64,000 bases of DNA, taken from Opitutus sp. (lineage in GTDB: Bacteria > Verrucomicrobiota > Verrucomicrobiia > Opitutales > Opitutaceae). The translations under genes were made by a program, and so were the position numbers. The notes beneath the pieces were generated by a model. The model ran no database searches, was not told the origin of the DNA, and saw only the letters and a list, made by a program, of their open reading frames with translations. The DNA lies in the NCBI GenBank assembly GCA_009695305.1, contig SIBG01000002.1:33156-97155 (forward strand). The letters run 5' to 3'. Shown here piece by piece: positions 43,473 through 50,572 of the stretch. Within the stretch, counting starts at the first letter, position 1. Each line of letters starts with the position of its first letter.

Positions 43473-43508
43473 CGCAGCGGTGGCCTTGCGCCTCCGCTGC
43501 GTTTTTTT
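43473..43508 (+). terminator. Rho-independent terminator after the MFS gene
   Basis: CGCAGCGG (43473-43480) pairs with CCGCTGCG (43494-43501) across a 13-base loop and is followed by T7. Confidence 0.85.
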
Positions 43509-43560
43509 GAGGGAAACGCAGCGGTGCCCACGCCGGCCGCCGTCGGCCGGAGCGGAAAAG

Positions 43561-43965
43561 CTAGGCCACGCGCCGCAGCCGTTCCGGCACGCTGGCGGCG
43601 GCCGGCCGGCGCTTGGGGAGCGTCACCGTCAGGATGCCCTGGTGAATCTCGGCGTTCATCGCGGCGTAGTCGAAACCAGAGCCGAGCCGCAACCGCAGCT
43701 GATAATCGCGCTGGACGGATTCGAGACGCAGGGCCGGCCAGTTGACCCGCACGACGTGGGCCTTGCGCGCGGTGATGGCGAGGTCGGCGCCGCGCGCCTC
43801 GATCTCGATGCCGGCGGCGGCCACGCCCGGGACATACACGATGAGCTTGAGCGCGTCGGGCTGCTCCCGGCAGTCGTAGCTCGGCTGGCGGAAGGCGTTG
43901 GACGAGGCCGATTCCGACCGGCGAAGGCGGCTGGTGGGACGAGGGGGGTGGATGATCGGGTGCAT
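43561..43965 (-). CDS. Hsp20/alpha-crystallin family small heat shock protein
   Basis: 134 residues from ATG 43965; an ATG five codons earlier is possible. The alpha-crystallin domain is visible from YDCREQPDALKLIVYVPGVA (beta2-3) to AEIHQGILTVTLPKRRPA, which has the conserved G-I/V-L-x-V-x-L-P end. The C-terminal I-x-I/V tail is weak. A holdase chaperone in the cytoplasm. It converges on the MFS gene. Confidence 0.88.
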   Translation of the reverse strand: MHPIIHPPRPTSRLRRSESASSNAFRQPSYDCREQPDALKLIVYVPGVAAAGIEIEARGADLAITARKAHVVRVNWPALRLESVQRDYQLRLRLGSGFDYAAMNAEIHQGILTVTLPKRRPAAASVPERLRRVA

Positions 43966-44290
43966 GGGAGGAAAGGACAACGGACGCGTTTCCCCGGGCG
44001 GTGGGCCGCCGGGCTTCTCAGGGAGACTAAACGCGATCCGTGAAACGGAGGTTTAGATCGGGAAGCCCGCGGCAGTCGTTTTGTTCCACTTGGACGAGAC
44101 GACTGGTCGCATCGCGACGCAACGCTGCTGGCCCTGCGTAAAGCAGGCGCCGGCGCGGTGGACGTGATGTTGAAGTGACGCAGTCATTGGAACGAGTTGC
44201 ACGCTGCCGATTGCAGCCGGCGTGCCAAGCGAAAATTAAATTATGACGGTCAGGATTGCGGGGCGCTGTGCCGGTCGCCAACCTGCGGTC
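43966..44290. other. Intergenic region, 325 bp, no gene supported
   Basis: Divergent gap between hsp20 and the MazG-like gene. A minus-strand open frame runs through it into the next gene but shows no family pattern. An AT-rich patch (AAAATTAAATTATG near 44230) could be part of a promoter for the MazG-like gene; no clear -35 is seen. Confidence 0.5.
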
Positions 44291-44665
44291 ATGGCCCTCC
44301 TCACCGATTCCACTGCCACGATCGCCACGCTCAAGGCCCGGGTGCTCGCCTTCGTGCACGAGCGCGACTGGGAGCAGTTTCACGCGCCGAAGAACCTCAG
44401 CATGGCGCTCGCGGCCGAGGCGGGCGAGTTGATGGAGCATTTTCTGTGGGCGACGGCCGAGGAATCGCGCGCGGTCGCGGTGGATCCGGCGAAACGCGCG
44501 AAAATTGCCGACGAACTGGCCGACGTCATCATCTACGCTTTGGAATTCGCCAATGTGACGGGCCTCGACGTGGCGGCGGCGATCGAGGCGAAGATGGCGG
44601 CGAATGCGAAAAAATATCCGGTCGAGAAAGCGAAAGGGCGCTCGGAGAAATACACCGAGCTGTAG
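44291..44665 (+). CDS. MazG-like nucleotide pyrophosphohydrolase
   Basis: 124 residues. The EExxE-type metal motifs of the MazG/iMazG fold are visible: LSMALAAEAGELMEHFLWAT and KIADELADVIIYALEFANVT (EAGEL and DELAD). It would hydrolyse non-canonical or excess NTPs/dNTPs. I chose the ATG at 44291, after a leader without homology. The C-terminal YPVEKAKGRSEKYTEL is typical of the single-domain group. Confidence 0.92.
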   Translation: MALLTDSTATIATLKARVLAFVHERDWEQFHAPKNLSMALAAEAGELMEHFLWATAEESRAVAVDPAKRAKIADELADVIIYALEFANVTGLDVAAAIEAKMAANAKKYPVEKAKGRSEKYTEL

Positions 44666-44668
44666 GCG

Positions 44669-44795
44669 TTTCCGACTGGCGATGGAAGTTCGCCGATGGG
44701 AGAACGGCGGCGCGCGAGGGCCATGAAAAAGCCGGCGAACCGTGGGGTCGCGCCGGCAGAAATCAAATCGGCAGTCGCCAATCGGAAATGGGCAA
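44669..44795. repeat. Inverted repeat, CCGATTGGCGA family
   Basis: Left end near 44669 (TTTCCGACTGGCGATGGAAG) and right end near 44795 (AATCGGCAGTCGCCAATCGG...) are imperfect inverted copies. The right end overlaps nothing coding and lies just before the DUF5069 stop. The same word family occurs at 53760-53870. Confidence 0.55.
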
Positions 44796-44800
44796 TCTCC

Positions 44801-45247
44801 TCACGCTTTCCCGCCGAAGCTCAGATAATCGTCGAGATCGAGCAGATCGGCAAAGGCGCGGATATCGTCGCGCGAGGAATGGTGCTTATTCAAGACGCTG
44901 GCGATCCACTCGTGACCCTCGGCGCCACCCGGCCCGGCTTGCTCGAACCAGGCCGACCAGGCGATGACTTCCGGCGCGGTGCGCTTGGACTTCGCGTTGA
45001 CCCACTTGAGCATCTGCACGTCGGTCTTGCCGGTCTTGATCGCAGCTAGCATGGTCTTCTGATTGATGCCGGTGAAGGCGAAGAACCGCTCGTCGATCGG
45101 GCAGTTGTAGTTGAACTCGCCCGCTTTGCCGGCGAGGACCGCCCGGGCCTTGTCCAGGAGGCGGGCGAGGTGCGCGTAGCCGCCGAGGCGGACGCGCACG
45201 CTGCGCGGCGGATGTTGAGTGAGATCAGGGGCGGACAGGTTAACCAT
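44801..45247 (-). CDS. DUF5069 family protein
   Basis: 148 residues. It begins DLTQHPPRSVRVRLGGYAHL then ARLLDKARAVLAGKAGEFNY, the DUF5069 hallmark, followed by CPIDERFFAFTGI and WSAWFEQAGPGGAEGHEWIA. The family is common in Verrucomicrobia and Planctomycetes; function unknown. The gene is convergent with the MazG-like gene. Confidence 0.9.
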   Translation of the reverse strand: MVNLSAPDLTQHPPRSVRVRLGGYAHLARLLDKARAVLAGKAGEFNYNCPIDERFFAFTGINQKTMLAAIKTGKTDVQMLKWVNAKSKRTAPEVIAWSAWFEQAGPGGAEGHEWIASVLNKHHSSRDDIRAFADLLDLDDYLSFGGKA

Positions 45248-45331
45248 GATGGTTGAGACCCTGTTTAGGTTGGGCGGGCGGGAACGAACAGGATTGAGTG
45301 CAGGCGGAATTCGCTAGAGTCAAATCGCGCC

Positions 45332-45691
45332 ATGAAAAATACCATTCGCAACTTCTACGTGCTGCCGTGCTGCCTGCTGCTGCTGAACCTCTGCAACCAG
45401 CTCGCCAGCTACAAGGCCCGCGTCATCGACGACGCGTTTCTGAGGACGGCCGCGATCATGGCGATGGTGCTCTTCGGCGGCTCGCTCGTTGGCTCCGTCG
45501 CCGAGCCGGTGATCGGCACACTCGTCGGCTCGCTCCACCAAGGCACGCGGGCGCGCTGGGGCCAGCTCGGCGAAATTTTTTTCCTGCTCGGGCTCGGGGC
45601 CCTCGTGTTCTGGCTCTATTATCGCGTCGATGTCTATGGCGTCGGCTCGATCCTGCCACCGGAGTGGCGCAATTCATTGCATCACCGTTAG
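45332..45691 (+). CDS. Small membrane protein of unknown function
   Basis: 119 residues. Three hydrophobic stretches: FYVLPCCLLLLNLCNQLA (about 8-25), AAIMAMVLFGGSLVGSVAEP (about 40-59) and FFLLGLGALVFWLYYRVDV (about 83-101). No signal cleavage site is obvious, so it is probably an inner-membrane protein. No family recognised. Convergent with the molybdopterin gene, 8 bases apart. Confidence 0.72.
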   Translation: MKNTIRNFYVLPCCLLLLNLCNQLASYKARVIDDAFLRTAAIMAMVLFGGSLVGSVAEPVIGTLVGSLHQGTRARWGQLGEIFFLLGLGALVFWLYYRVDVYGVGSILPPEWRNSLHHR

Positions 45692-45699
45692 GCGATGAA

Positions 45700-46224
45700 T
45701 CACGCCTTGGGTCGAAACGCCTTCAGCACGGCCTCATTCGTCTCGAGCCGCGCGGCCCCGAGAAGATCGAGGCAGTAGGGGATCGCGGGAAACACGGCTT
45801 CGAGGTTTTCGCGGATCGCCTTCGGGCGGCCGGGGAGGTTCACGATGAGCGTGCGACCACGGATGCCGGCGGTCTGCCGGGAGAGGATCGCGGTGGGCAC
45901 GTATTTCAGTGAGGTGGCCCGCATGAGTTCGCCGAAGCCGGGGAGAATCTTATCGCAAACGGCGGCGGTCGCCTCGGGCGTCACGTCGCGCACCGCCGGA
46001 CCCGTGCCGCCGGTCGTGACCACGAGGCAACAGTCGGATTCGTCGGCCATCCGGCGGAGCTCGGCTTCGATCACGGTGCGCTCGTCGGGGATGATCTTGT
46101 AGTCGACCTCGAAGGGGGTCGTGAGCCACTCGCGCAAGAGTGCGACGCAGGCTTTGCCAGGCGTATCTTCGTAGATACCGGCGCTGGCCCGGTCGGAAAT
46201 ATTGAGGACACCGATTTTGATCAT
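45700..46224 (-). CDS. mogA: Molybdopterin adenylyltransferase (MogA/MoaB family)
   Basis: 174 residues. It activates molybdopterin with AMP before molybdenum insertion. IGVLNISDRASAGIYEDTPG is the N-terminal signature, CCLVVTTGGTGPAVRDVTPE the MPT-binding GGTG motif, and LPGRPKAIRENLEAVFP follows. The length (174) fits MogA/MoaB. Start ATG 46224, after a leader that is repeat sequence. A MOSC protein elsewhere in the window (61.8 kb) is another molybdenum-cofactor-linked gene. Confidence 0.9.
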   Translation of the reverse strand: MIKIGVLNISDRASAGIYEDTPGKACVALLREWLTTPFEVDYKIIPDERTVIEAELRRMADESDCCLVVTTGGTGPAVRDVTPEATAAVCDKILPGFGELMRATSLKYVPTAILSRQTAGIRGRTLIVNLPGRPKAIRENLEAVFPAIPYCLDLLGAARLETNEAVLKAFRPKA

Positions 46225-46234
46225 ACAGACTTTC

Positions 46235-46302
46235 CCGCGGATTACGCAGATTGACGCGGATAAAACGAGCCTTTCATCCGCGACCATCCGCGTGCTCCGC
46301 GG
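46235..46302. repeat. Heptamer-type inverted repeat (CGCGGAT units) at the gluQ 3' end
   Basis: Left units CGCGGAT 46236, ACGCAGAT 46244, ACGCGGAT 46254; right units ATCCGCG 46276, ATCCGCGT 46286, CTCCGCGG 46295. The two 28-bp arms are inverted with a few mismatches. The right arm codes the last residues and stop of gluQ. Confidence 0.75.
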
Positions 46303-47134
46303 AGATGAATTGAGCGATAATTTCCTCTGGACGAATCCCCCGCTCGCGCAGGGTGCGGAGGGCGAGGGCGTCGTGGCGTTTCGCGAGACGTTCGCCGCGG
46401 TCGTCGTTCATCAGCGCGCAATGATGGTAAGCTGGCGCGACGTGGCCGAGCGCCCGGATGAGCCGCAGCTGGCGAAACGTGCTCTTGATCAAATCGGCGC
46501 CGCGGACGACCTCGGTGATGCCAAGCTCGGCGTCGTCGACGGCGCAGGAGAGTTGGTAGCTGGGCACGTCGTCTTTGCGCCAGACGAGGAAGTCGCCGAA
46601 GTCGCGGCCGGCGATGGCGTGTTGCGGGCCGCAGCGGGTGTCGATGAACGCTGTGTCTTCGCCGTCGGGGACACGGAACCGCCAGTTCGTCGAGATCTTT
46701 TCCCCGAGCGGCGGCAGGGGTGCGCCGGCGGGTGGGCGAAATTGTGGCGGATAGATCGGCTCGTCGTCCGCGCCGCCCTCGTGGGGCGCGCCGATGGCTT
46801 CGAGCACGTCGCGGCGCGAGCGGGTGCAGGGAAAGATCGCACCGGCGGCGTGGAGTTTTTCCAGCGCGGCGCGGTAGCGGGGCAGGCGGGCGCTTTGGGA
46901 AATCATCGGCTCCCGCCAGGTGAAGCCGAGCCAGCGCAGGTCTTCCAGCATGGCATCGACGAAATCGAGATGGAAACGGAGCGCGTCGAGATCGTCGTTG
47001 CGCAGGAGCAGTTCACCATGGGCGGCGCGGGCCCGCTGGCCGGCGATCCAGAATGTGCGCGCATGGCCGAGGTGGAGATAGCCCGTGGGCGACGGGGCGA
47101 GGCGACCGCGATAGGTGGAGCAAGGGACAACCAC
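46274..47134 (-). CDS. gluQ: Glutamyl-Q tRNA(Asp) synthetase (GluQ)
   Basis: 286 residues. It adds glutamate to queuosine in tRNA-Asp. The class I HIGH motif is LHLGHA (YRGRLAPSPTGYLHLGHA) and the KMSKS-like motif is RLAKRHDAL. It is the short GluRS without anticodon domain. The usual zinc site is reduced: FPCTRSRRD has one Cys where family members often have CxC. The GTG start at 47134 lies inside one palindromic repeat and the stop inside another, so both ends are shaped by repeats. Confidence 0.9.
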   Translation of the reverse strand: MVVPCSTYRGRLAPSPTGYLHLGHARTFWIAGQRARAAHGELLLRNDDLDALRFHLDFVDAMLEDLRWLGFTWREPMISQSARLPRYRAALEKLHAAGAIFPCTRSRRDVLEAIGAPHEGGADDEPIYPPQFRPPAGAPLPPLGEKISTNWRFRVPDGEDTAFIDTRCGPQHAIAGRDFGDFLVWRKDDVPSYQLSCAVDDAELGITEVVRGADLIKSTFRQLRLIRALGHVAPAYHHCALMNDDRGERLAKRHDALALRTLRERGIRPEEIIAQFISAEHADGRG

Positions 47135-47220
47135 AGATGACCACAGCTAGACACAAATGAGGAACGTCTGCCCAGCGCTTTCTGGATTTTATCGGTGTTC
47201 ATCGGGGTCCATCTGTGGTT
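47129..47220. repeat. Heptamer-type inverted repeat (ACAGAT units) between gluQ and the LOG gene
   Basis: Left end AACCACAGATGACCACAGCT (47129) with units about 10 bases apart; right end ATCTGTGGTT (47211-47220). The 30-bp arms are inverted with several mismatches. It covers the gluQ start codon and ends 10 bases before the LOG gene start, so it sits in the shared divergent promoter region. Confidence 0.65.
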
Positions 47221-47229
47221 TTAAAAATC

Positions 47230-47811
47230 ATGACCAAGCTCCTTTGTGTTTACTGTTCCTCCAGCGACCGGCTCGATCCCAAGTTCAAGGCGATGGCGGC
47301 CACCCTTGGGCACGGGCTGGTGGCGCGCGGCTGGGGGCTCGTTTATGGCGGCGGCAAGACCGGCCTGATGGGTGCGATCGCCCGGGCGGTGAAGGAGCGG
47401 GGCGGACGCGTGATCGGCGTGATCCCGGAGTTTATGAAGGTAAGAGAACTCGCGTTCGACGAGGCGGACGAGCTCGTGACCGTCGTGACGATGCGCGAAC
47501 GCAAGCTGCTCATGGAGGTGCGGGCGGACGCCTTTGTCGCGCTGCCGGGCGGCTGGGGCACGCTGGAGGAAATGCTGGAAATCCTGACGCTGCGCCAGCT
47601 CGATGTGGTGAAGAAGCCGTGTGTGTTTCTCAACCAGGATGGATTCTACGACCCGTTGCTGCAGCTGTTCGACACGATGCTGCGCGAAAAATTCTTCAAG
47701 CCGTCGAACATGCAGCTGTTCCGGGTGGCGACGACCGTGCCGGAAGTTTTTGAGCAGATCGATGCGATGGTGGACGTGAAGGCCGAATCGAAGTGGTTCG
47801 AGACGCGATGA
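47230..47811 (+). CDS. LOG family (TIGR00730 Rossmann) protein
   Basis: 193 residues from ATG 47230. CVYCSSSDRLDPKFKAMAA, GLVYGGGKTGLMGAIARAVK and the catalytic LPGGWGTLEEMLEIL (PGGxGTxxE) are the LOG/lysine decarboxylase-like signatures. Such proteins act as cytokinin nucleoside-5'-monophosphate phosphoribohydrolases in plants, and bacterial members are nucleotide hydrolases. The exact substrate here is unknown. Confidence 0.92.
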   Translation: MTKLLCVYCSSSDRLDPKFKAMAATLGHGLVARGWGLVYGGGKTGLMGAIARAVKERGGRVIGVIPEFMKVRELAFDEADELVTVVTMRERKLLMEVRADAFVALPGGWGTLEEMLEILTLRQLDVVKKPCVFLNQDGFYDPLLQLFDTMLREKFFKPSNMQLFRVATTVPEVFEQIDAMVDVKAESKWFETR

Positions 47812-47839
47812 AAATACCGACGATGTGCGAGGCAACAGA

Positions 47840-47974
47840 GGTAGCGCGGTGCTTTAGCCCGCGTCGTAGGGCTGCCGCTTGTCGGCAGGCCGCGGCCCGT
47901 TCGGCAAGCTTCGGGCAGGCCCGGCGACAAGCGCCGGCCCTGCCAATCGCCGCGGGCTGAAGCACCGCGCTACC
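47840..47974. repeat. Nested double-hairpin repeat
   Basis: The outer arms are GGTAGCGCGGTGCTTTAGCC... (47840-47863) and its inverse (47951-47974), one mismatch in 24. Inside is a second inverted pair beginning GTAGGGCTGCCGC (about 47867) and ending GGCCCTGCC (about 47946). It lies between the LOG and Nudix genes and ends 3 bases before the Nudix start. Confidence 0.8.
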
Positions 47975-47977
47975 TTA

Positions 47978-48523
47978 ATGCATCGCGCGGCGGTCCTGAA
48001 ATTGCTGCGGGCGCACGCGACGCAGCCACTCGATCCGCACGAAGCGGCGATGGCGGCGGAGATTATTCGTTTCGTGGAGGCGCATGCCGACTGCCTGCTG
48101 CGCTCGTGCGTGCCGGGGCACCTCACTGGCTCGGCTTGGATCGTGAGTCCGGATCGCACGCGCACGCTGCTGACGCACCACCACCAACTCGACAAATGGC
48201 TCCAGCTGGGCGGGCATGCGGACGGCGATGGCGATTTGCCGGCCGTCGCGCTCCGCGAAGCGCAGGAGGAGAGCGGACTCACGCGACTGCGGTTCGCGAG
48301 CGTGGAGGTTTTCGATTGCGACCGGCACCTGATCCCTGCGCGGGGCAGCGAGCCGGAGCATTATCACCACGATCTGCGGTTCATGATCGAGGCCGACCCA
48401 GCGGAGCCGCTGGTGATTTCCCCTGAGTCGAAAGACCTCGCGTGGGTCGATCTCGCGCGGGTGACCTCGCTCAACGGGGAAGAATCGATGGCGCGGATGG
48501 TGCGGAAGACCGTGGCCGGCTGA
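47978..48523 (+). CDS. Nudix hydrolase
   Basis: 181 residues from ATG 47978, immediately after a palindromic repeat. The Nudix helix reads GHADGDGDLPAVALREAQEE SGL when joined; the Glu usually at position 7 is Gly/Asp here but the REAQEESG core is complete. LLTHHHQLDKWLQLGGHADG is typical of a broad subgroup. The substrate is unknown. Confidence 0.85.
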   Translation: MHRAAVLKLLRAHATQPLDPHEAAMAAEIIRFVEAHADCLLRSCVPGHLTGSAWIVSPDRTRTLLTHHHQLDKWLQLGGHADGDGDLPAVALREAQEESGLTRLRFASVEVFDCDRHLIPARGSEPEHYHHDLRFMIEADPAEPLVISPESKDLAWVDLARVTSLNGEESMARMVRKTVAG

Positions 48524-48539
48524 CGCACCCGGGCGGTCC

Positions 48540-49217
48540 TCACAGCCGCCGCAGGACGATGTCCCGGATGGCGGCCTTGGTCTGAAAGGCGGCGATGCCG
48601 AGCGGAAGCGAGTGTTTGATGTCGCCGTAGCGCAGGCCGATGACTTTGCCGTTGGTCTCGACGTCGACCATTTTCTCGCGATCGATCCACGCCTCGATTT
48701 TTTCGGCGGTTACCCGCACGCGGATGCGATACCAGCGGTCGGTCTTGAACTCCATCCCACCGCTCGTTTCGTTTTCCGAGGCGTCCATGTTGTCGATGCT
48801 GGAAAGGCCCACCAGCGTGCCGCCCCAGCCACCGACAATGAGGGTGCAGGCCGATTTTCCGACGGGAAAAGTCAGGCCGCAAAAAAAATCATCACCGTCG
48901 AGGCGCATCGCCTCGAGGCTGATTTCGTAGTCCATGCGCGGCAGCTTCGTGGCGTCGGCCCAGGTCAGACCACAGAGGTATCCGCTCTTCGCGATGACAA
49001 TCGCGCTGCGGCCCTCGCGAAAAGCAGATTCCACCGTGACTTCGGTTTGCGTGTCGAAGGCGGAGGGCTTCCAGCCAGCAAGGGTCTCGCCGTTGAAGAG
49101 CAGTTGTTCGGCGGTGGCCGCGACCGCGACTGGCTTGGACGCAGCCGGAGCGTCGGCGGCCGGTAGGTCGCCCGCGGCGGAGATCAGAAAAATTCCCAGA
49201 ACGAGCATTCGATTCAT
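48540..49217 (-). CDS. Secreted DUF1080/LamG-like domain protein
   Basis: 225 residues. Signal peptide MNRMLVLGIFLISAAGDLPA. The body is a jelly-roll: LLFNGETLAGWKPSAFDTQT is the usual start of 3-keto-disaccharide hydrolase (DUF1080)/concanavalin-like domains, followed by DDFFCGLTFPVGKSACTLIV, EFKTDRWYRIRVRVTAEKIE and AWIDREKMVDVE. It probably binds or cuts a glycan outside the inner membrane. The start is ATG 49217. Confidence 0.82.
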   Translation of the reverse strand: MNRMLVLGIFLISAAGDLPAADAPAASKPVAVAATAEQLLFNGETLAGWKPSAFDTQTEVTVESAFREGRSAIVIAKSGYLCGLTWADATKLPRMDYEISLEAMRLDGDDFFCGLTFPVGKSACTLIVGGWGGTLVGLSSIDNMDASENETSGGMEFKTDRWYRIRVRVTAEKIEAWIDREKMVDVETNGKVIGLRYGDIKHSLPLGIAAFQTKAAIRDIVLRRL

Positions 49218-49361
49218 CGGCGGTAGGGGCCTGCGGGCAGGCGCTGGCATGCTTACCTTTTTCGAATTGCCTGCAAGCCCGCACCTGCTTTCGGCCCGGC
49301 ATCGGCCCAGCGCAGTTTCTGGCAGACGAGCAGGCGCTGATCTGGAGCGTGCGGTCCCGGG

Positions 49362-50386
49362 TCAGGCGAACGCCCCTTGGTCAAACATCTGCCCGGTCGC
49401 CTGCGCCACTTCCTGGAGGTCGTGGTCATCGACATAGTGCTTGAGGGAAAACTCGCGCAGCGACTGCCAGATGCCGGAGAGGTAACTGGCTCTGGCGGCG
49501 GCATGGTGCATTTCGGCCTGCCGGGCTTGCTGGCGCGCAGCCGGGAGCACGACCGAGTGAAGTTCGACGCAACGTTCCAAAATTTTTCCAAATTGTTGAG
49601 GGAGGAACGGGCCGGGCAATCCGATTGCCTCGTGCAGTGACCCGGCGACGTGGAAATTGGGCAGCCGGGGAAGGGTGCAAGTGACGGCGGAGCCTTGCAA
49701 AGACCAGTCGTGCTCGTCGGCCACGGCGTTGGCGGTGGTGATTCCCTGGGCTAACGTTGCACCCAGGTCGCTCGCACGGATGATCGCCTGGCGGCTGGCG
49801 TCCGAGATGAGCTGGGAGGCGCTGGAATTTGAGCCGGGCGAAAGGAGCGACTGACGCGCGTTTCCAACGGTGCGGGCGAAATTGTCCAACTCCGAATCCA
49901 AACGAGCCGGGCAACCGTGCCAGTCGGCGACCAGCGATTCTGGAACGATGCCGGAGTAAAAATTGGCGTCGTTTTCACGCAGCCATTGTTCGATGGGTCG
50001 CGCGGCGCAGTGCGGAGGCGGCTCATCGCCTCAGCGTTATGCTTTGCGGCGTCGGCCCAGAGGGAAAATTCGTGGTCGGTCAGGTTGAGGCTGGCGACAA
50101 ACGCCTCCTTCGTCCCGGGCCGACGAAACCCGAAGAACGGTGGACGTCTTGCGGCCAGCAGGTCGTGACGGGACAGGGCCTCGTTCATCGCCTGGAGAAT
50201 AAGCCGGCCGGCCCGGAACCGATACGCTTCGCGGACGACCAGCTGAAAAATATTCTCGGGCAGGGAGGCGATCAGACGCTGGGTGGCCGCCGTCGTTAAC
50301 ACCGGCGCGGTCGGCGCGGTCCATGGAAAAGTCACCGGGTTTGCCTCCGGGGAGGAAGCTTCATCATGGGTGCAGGTGGCGGTCAT
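49362..50386 (-). pseudogene. Hypothetical protein gene with one frameshift
   Basis: From ATG 50386 the frame gives TQRLIASLPENIFQLVVREA, YRFRAGRLILQAMNEALSRH, GTKEAFVASLNLTDHEFSLW. Near 50010 one base appears lost; the natural continuation EQWLRENDANFYSGIVPES then runs to DEHDWSLQGSAVTCTLPRLP and QEVAQATGQMFDQGAFA. The joined product would be ~341 residues; 1025 bases is not a multiple of three. No family recognised, no signal. Either a pseudogene or an assembly error. Confidence 0.6.
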
Positions 50387-50572
50387 CACGGGAATTGGAG
50401 AGAGGAGAAAACGATTTCGTCTTCCGGGATTTGACCGGTCATTACGCGGCGGTGCAATCTGGGGAACTACGCTGGGACGAGAGTAGTTTCGCGGGGAAAC
50501 GGTGCGGCGAGCAGGGCTCGGACGCCGGAAAGCCGCACCGGACGTGCATCTACTACGCCGCCGAATCGGTGG

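Noticed and set aside
44027..44440. Minus-strand frame covering the gap upstream of the MazG-like gene
   Set aside because: Half of it is a shadow of the MazG-like gene and the rest shows no conserved pattern or ribosome-binding site.
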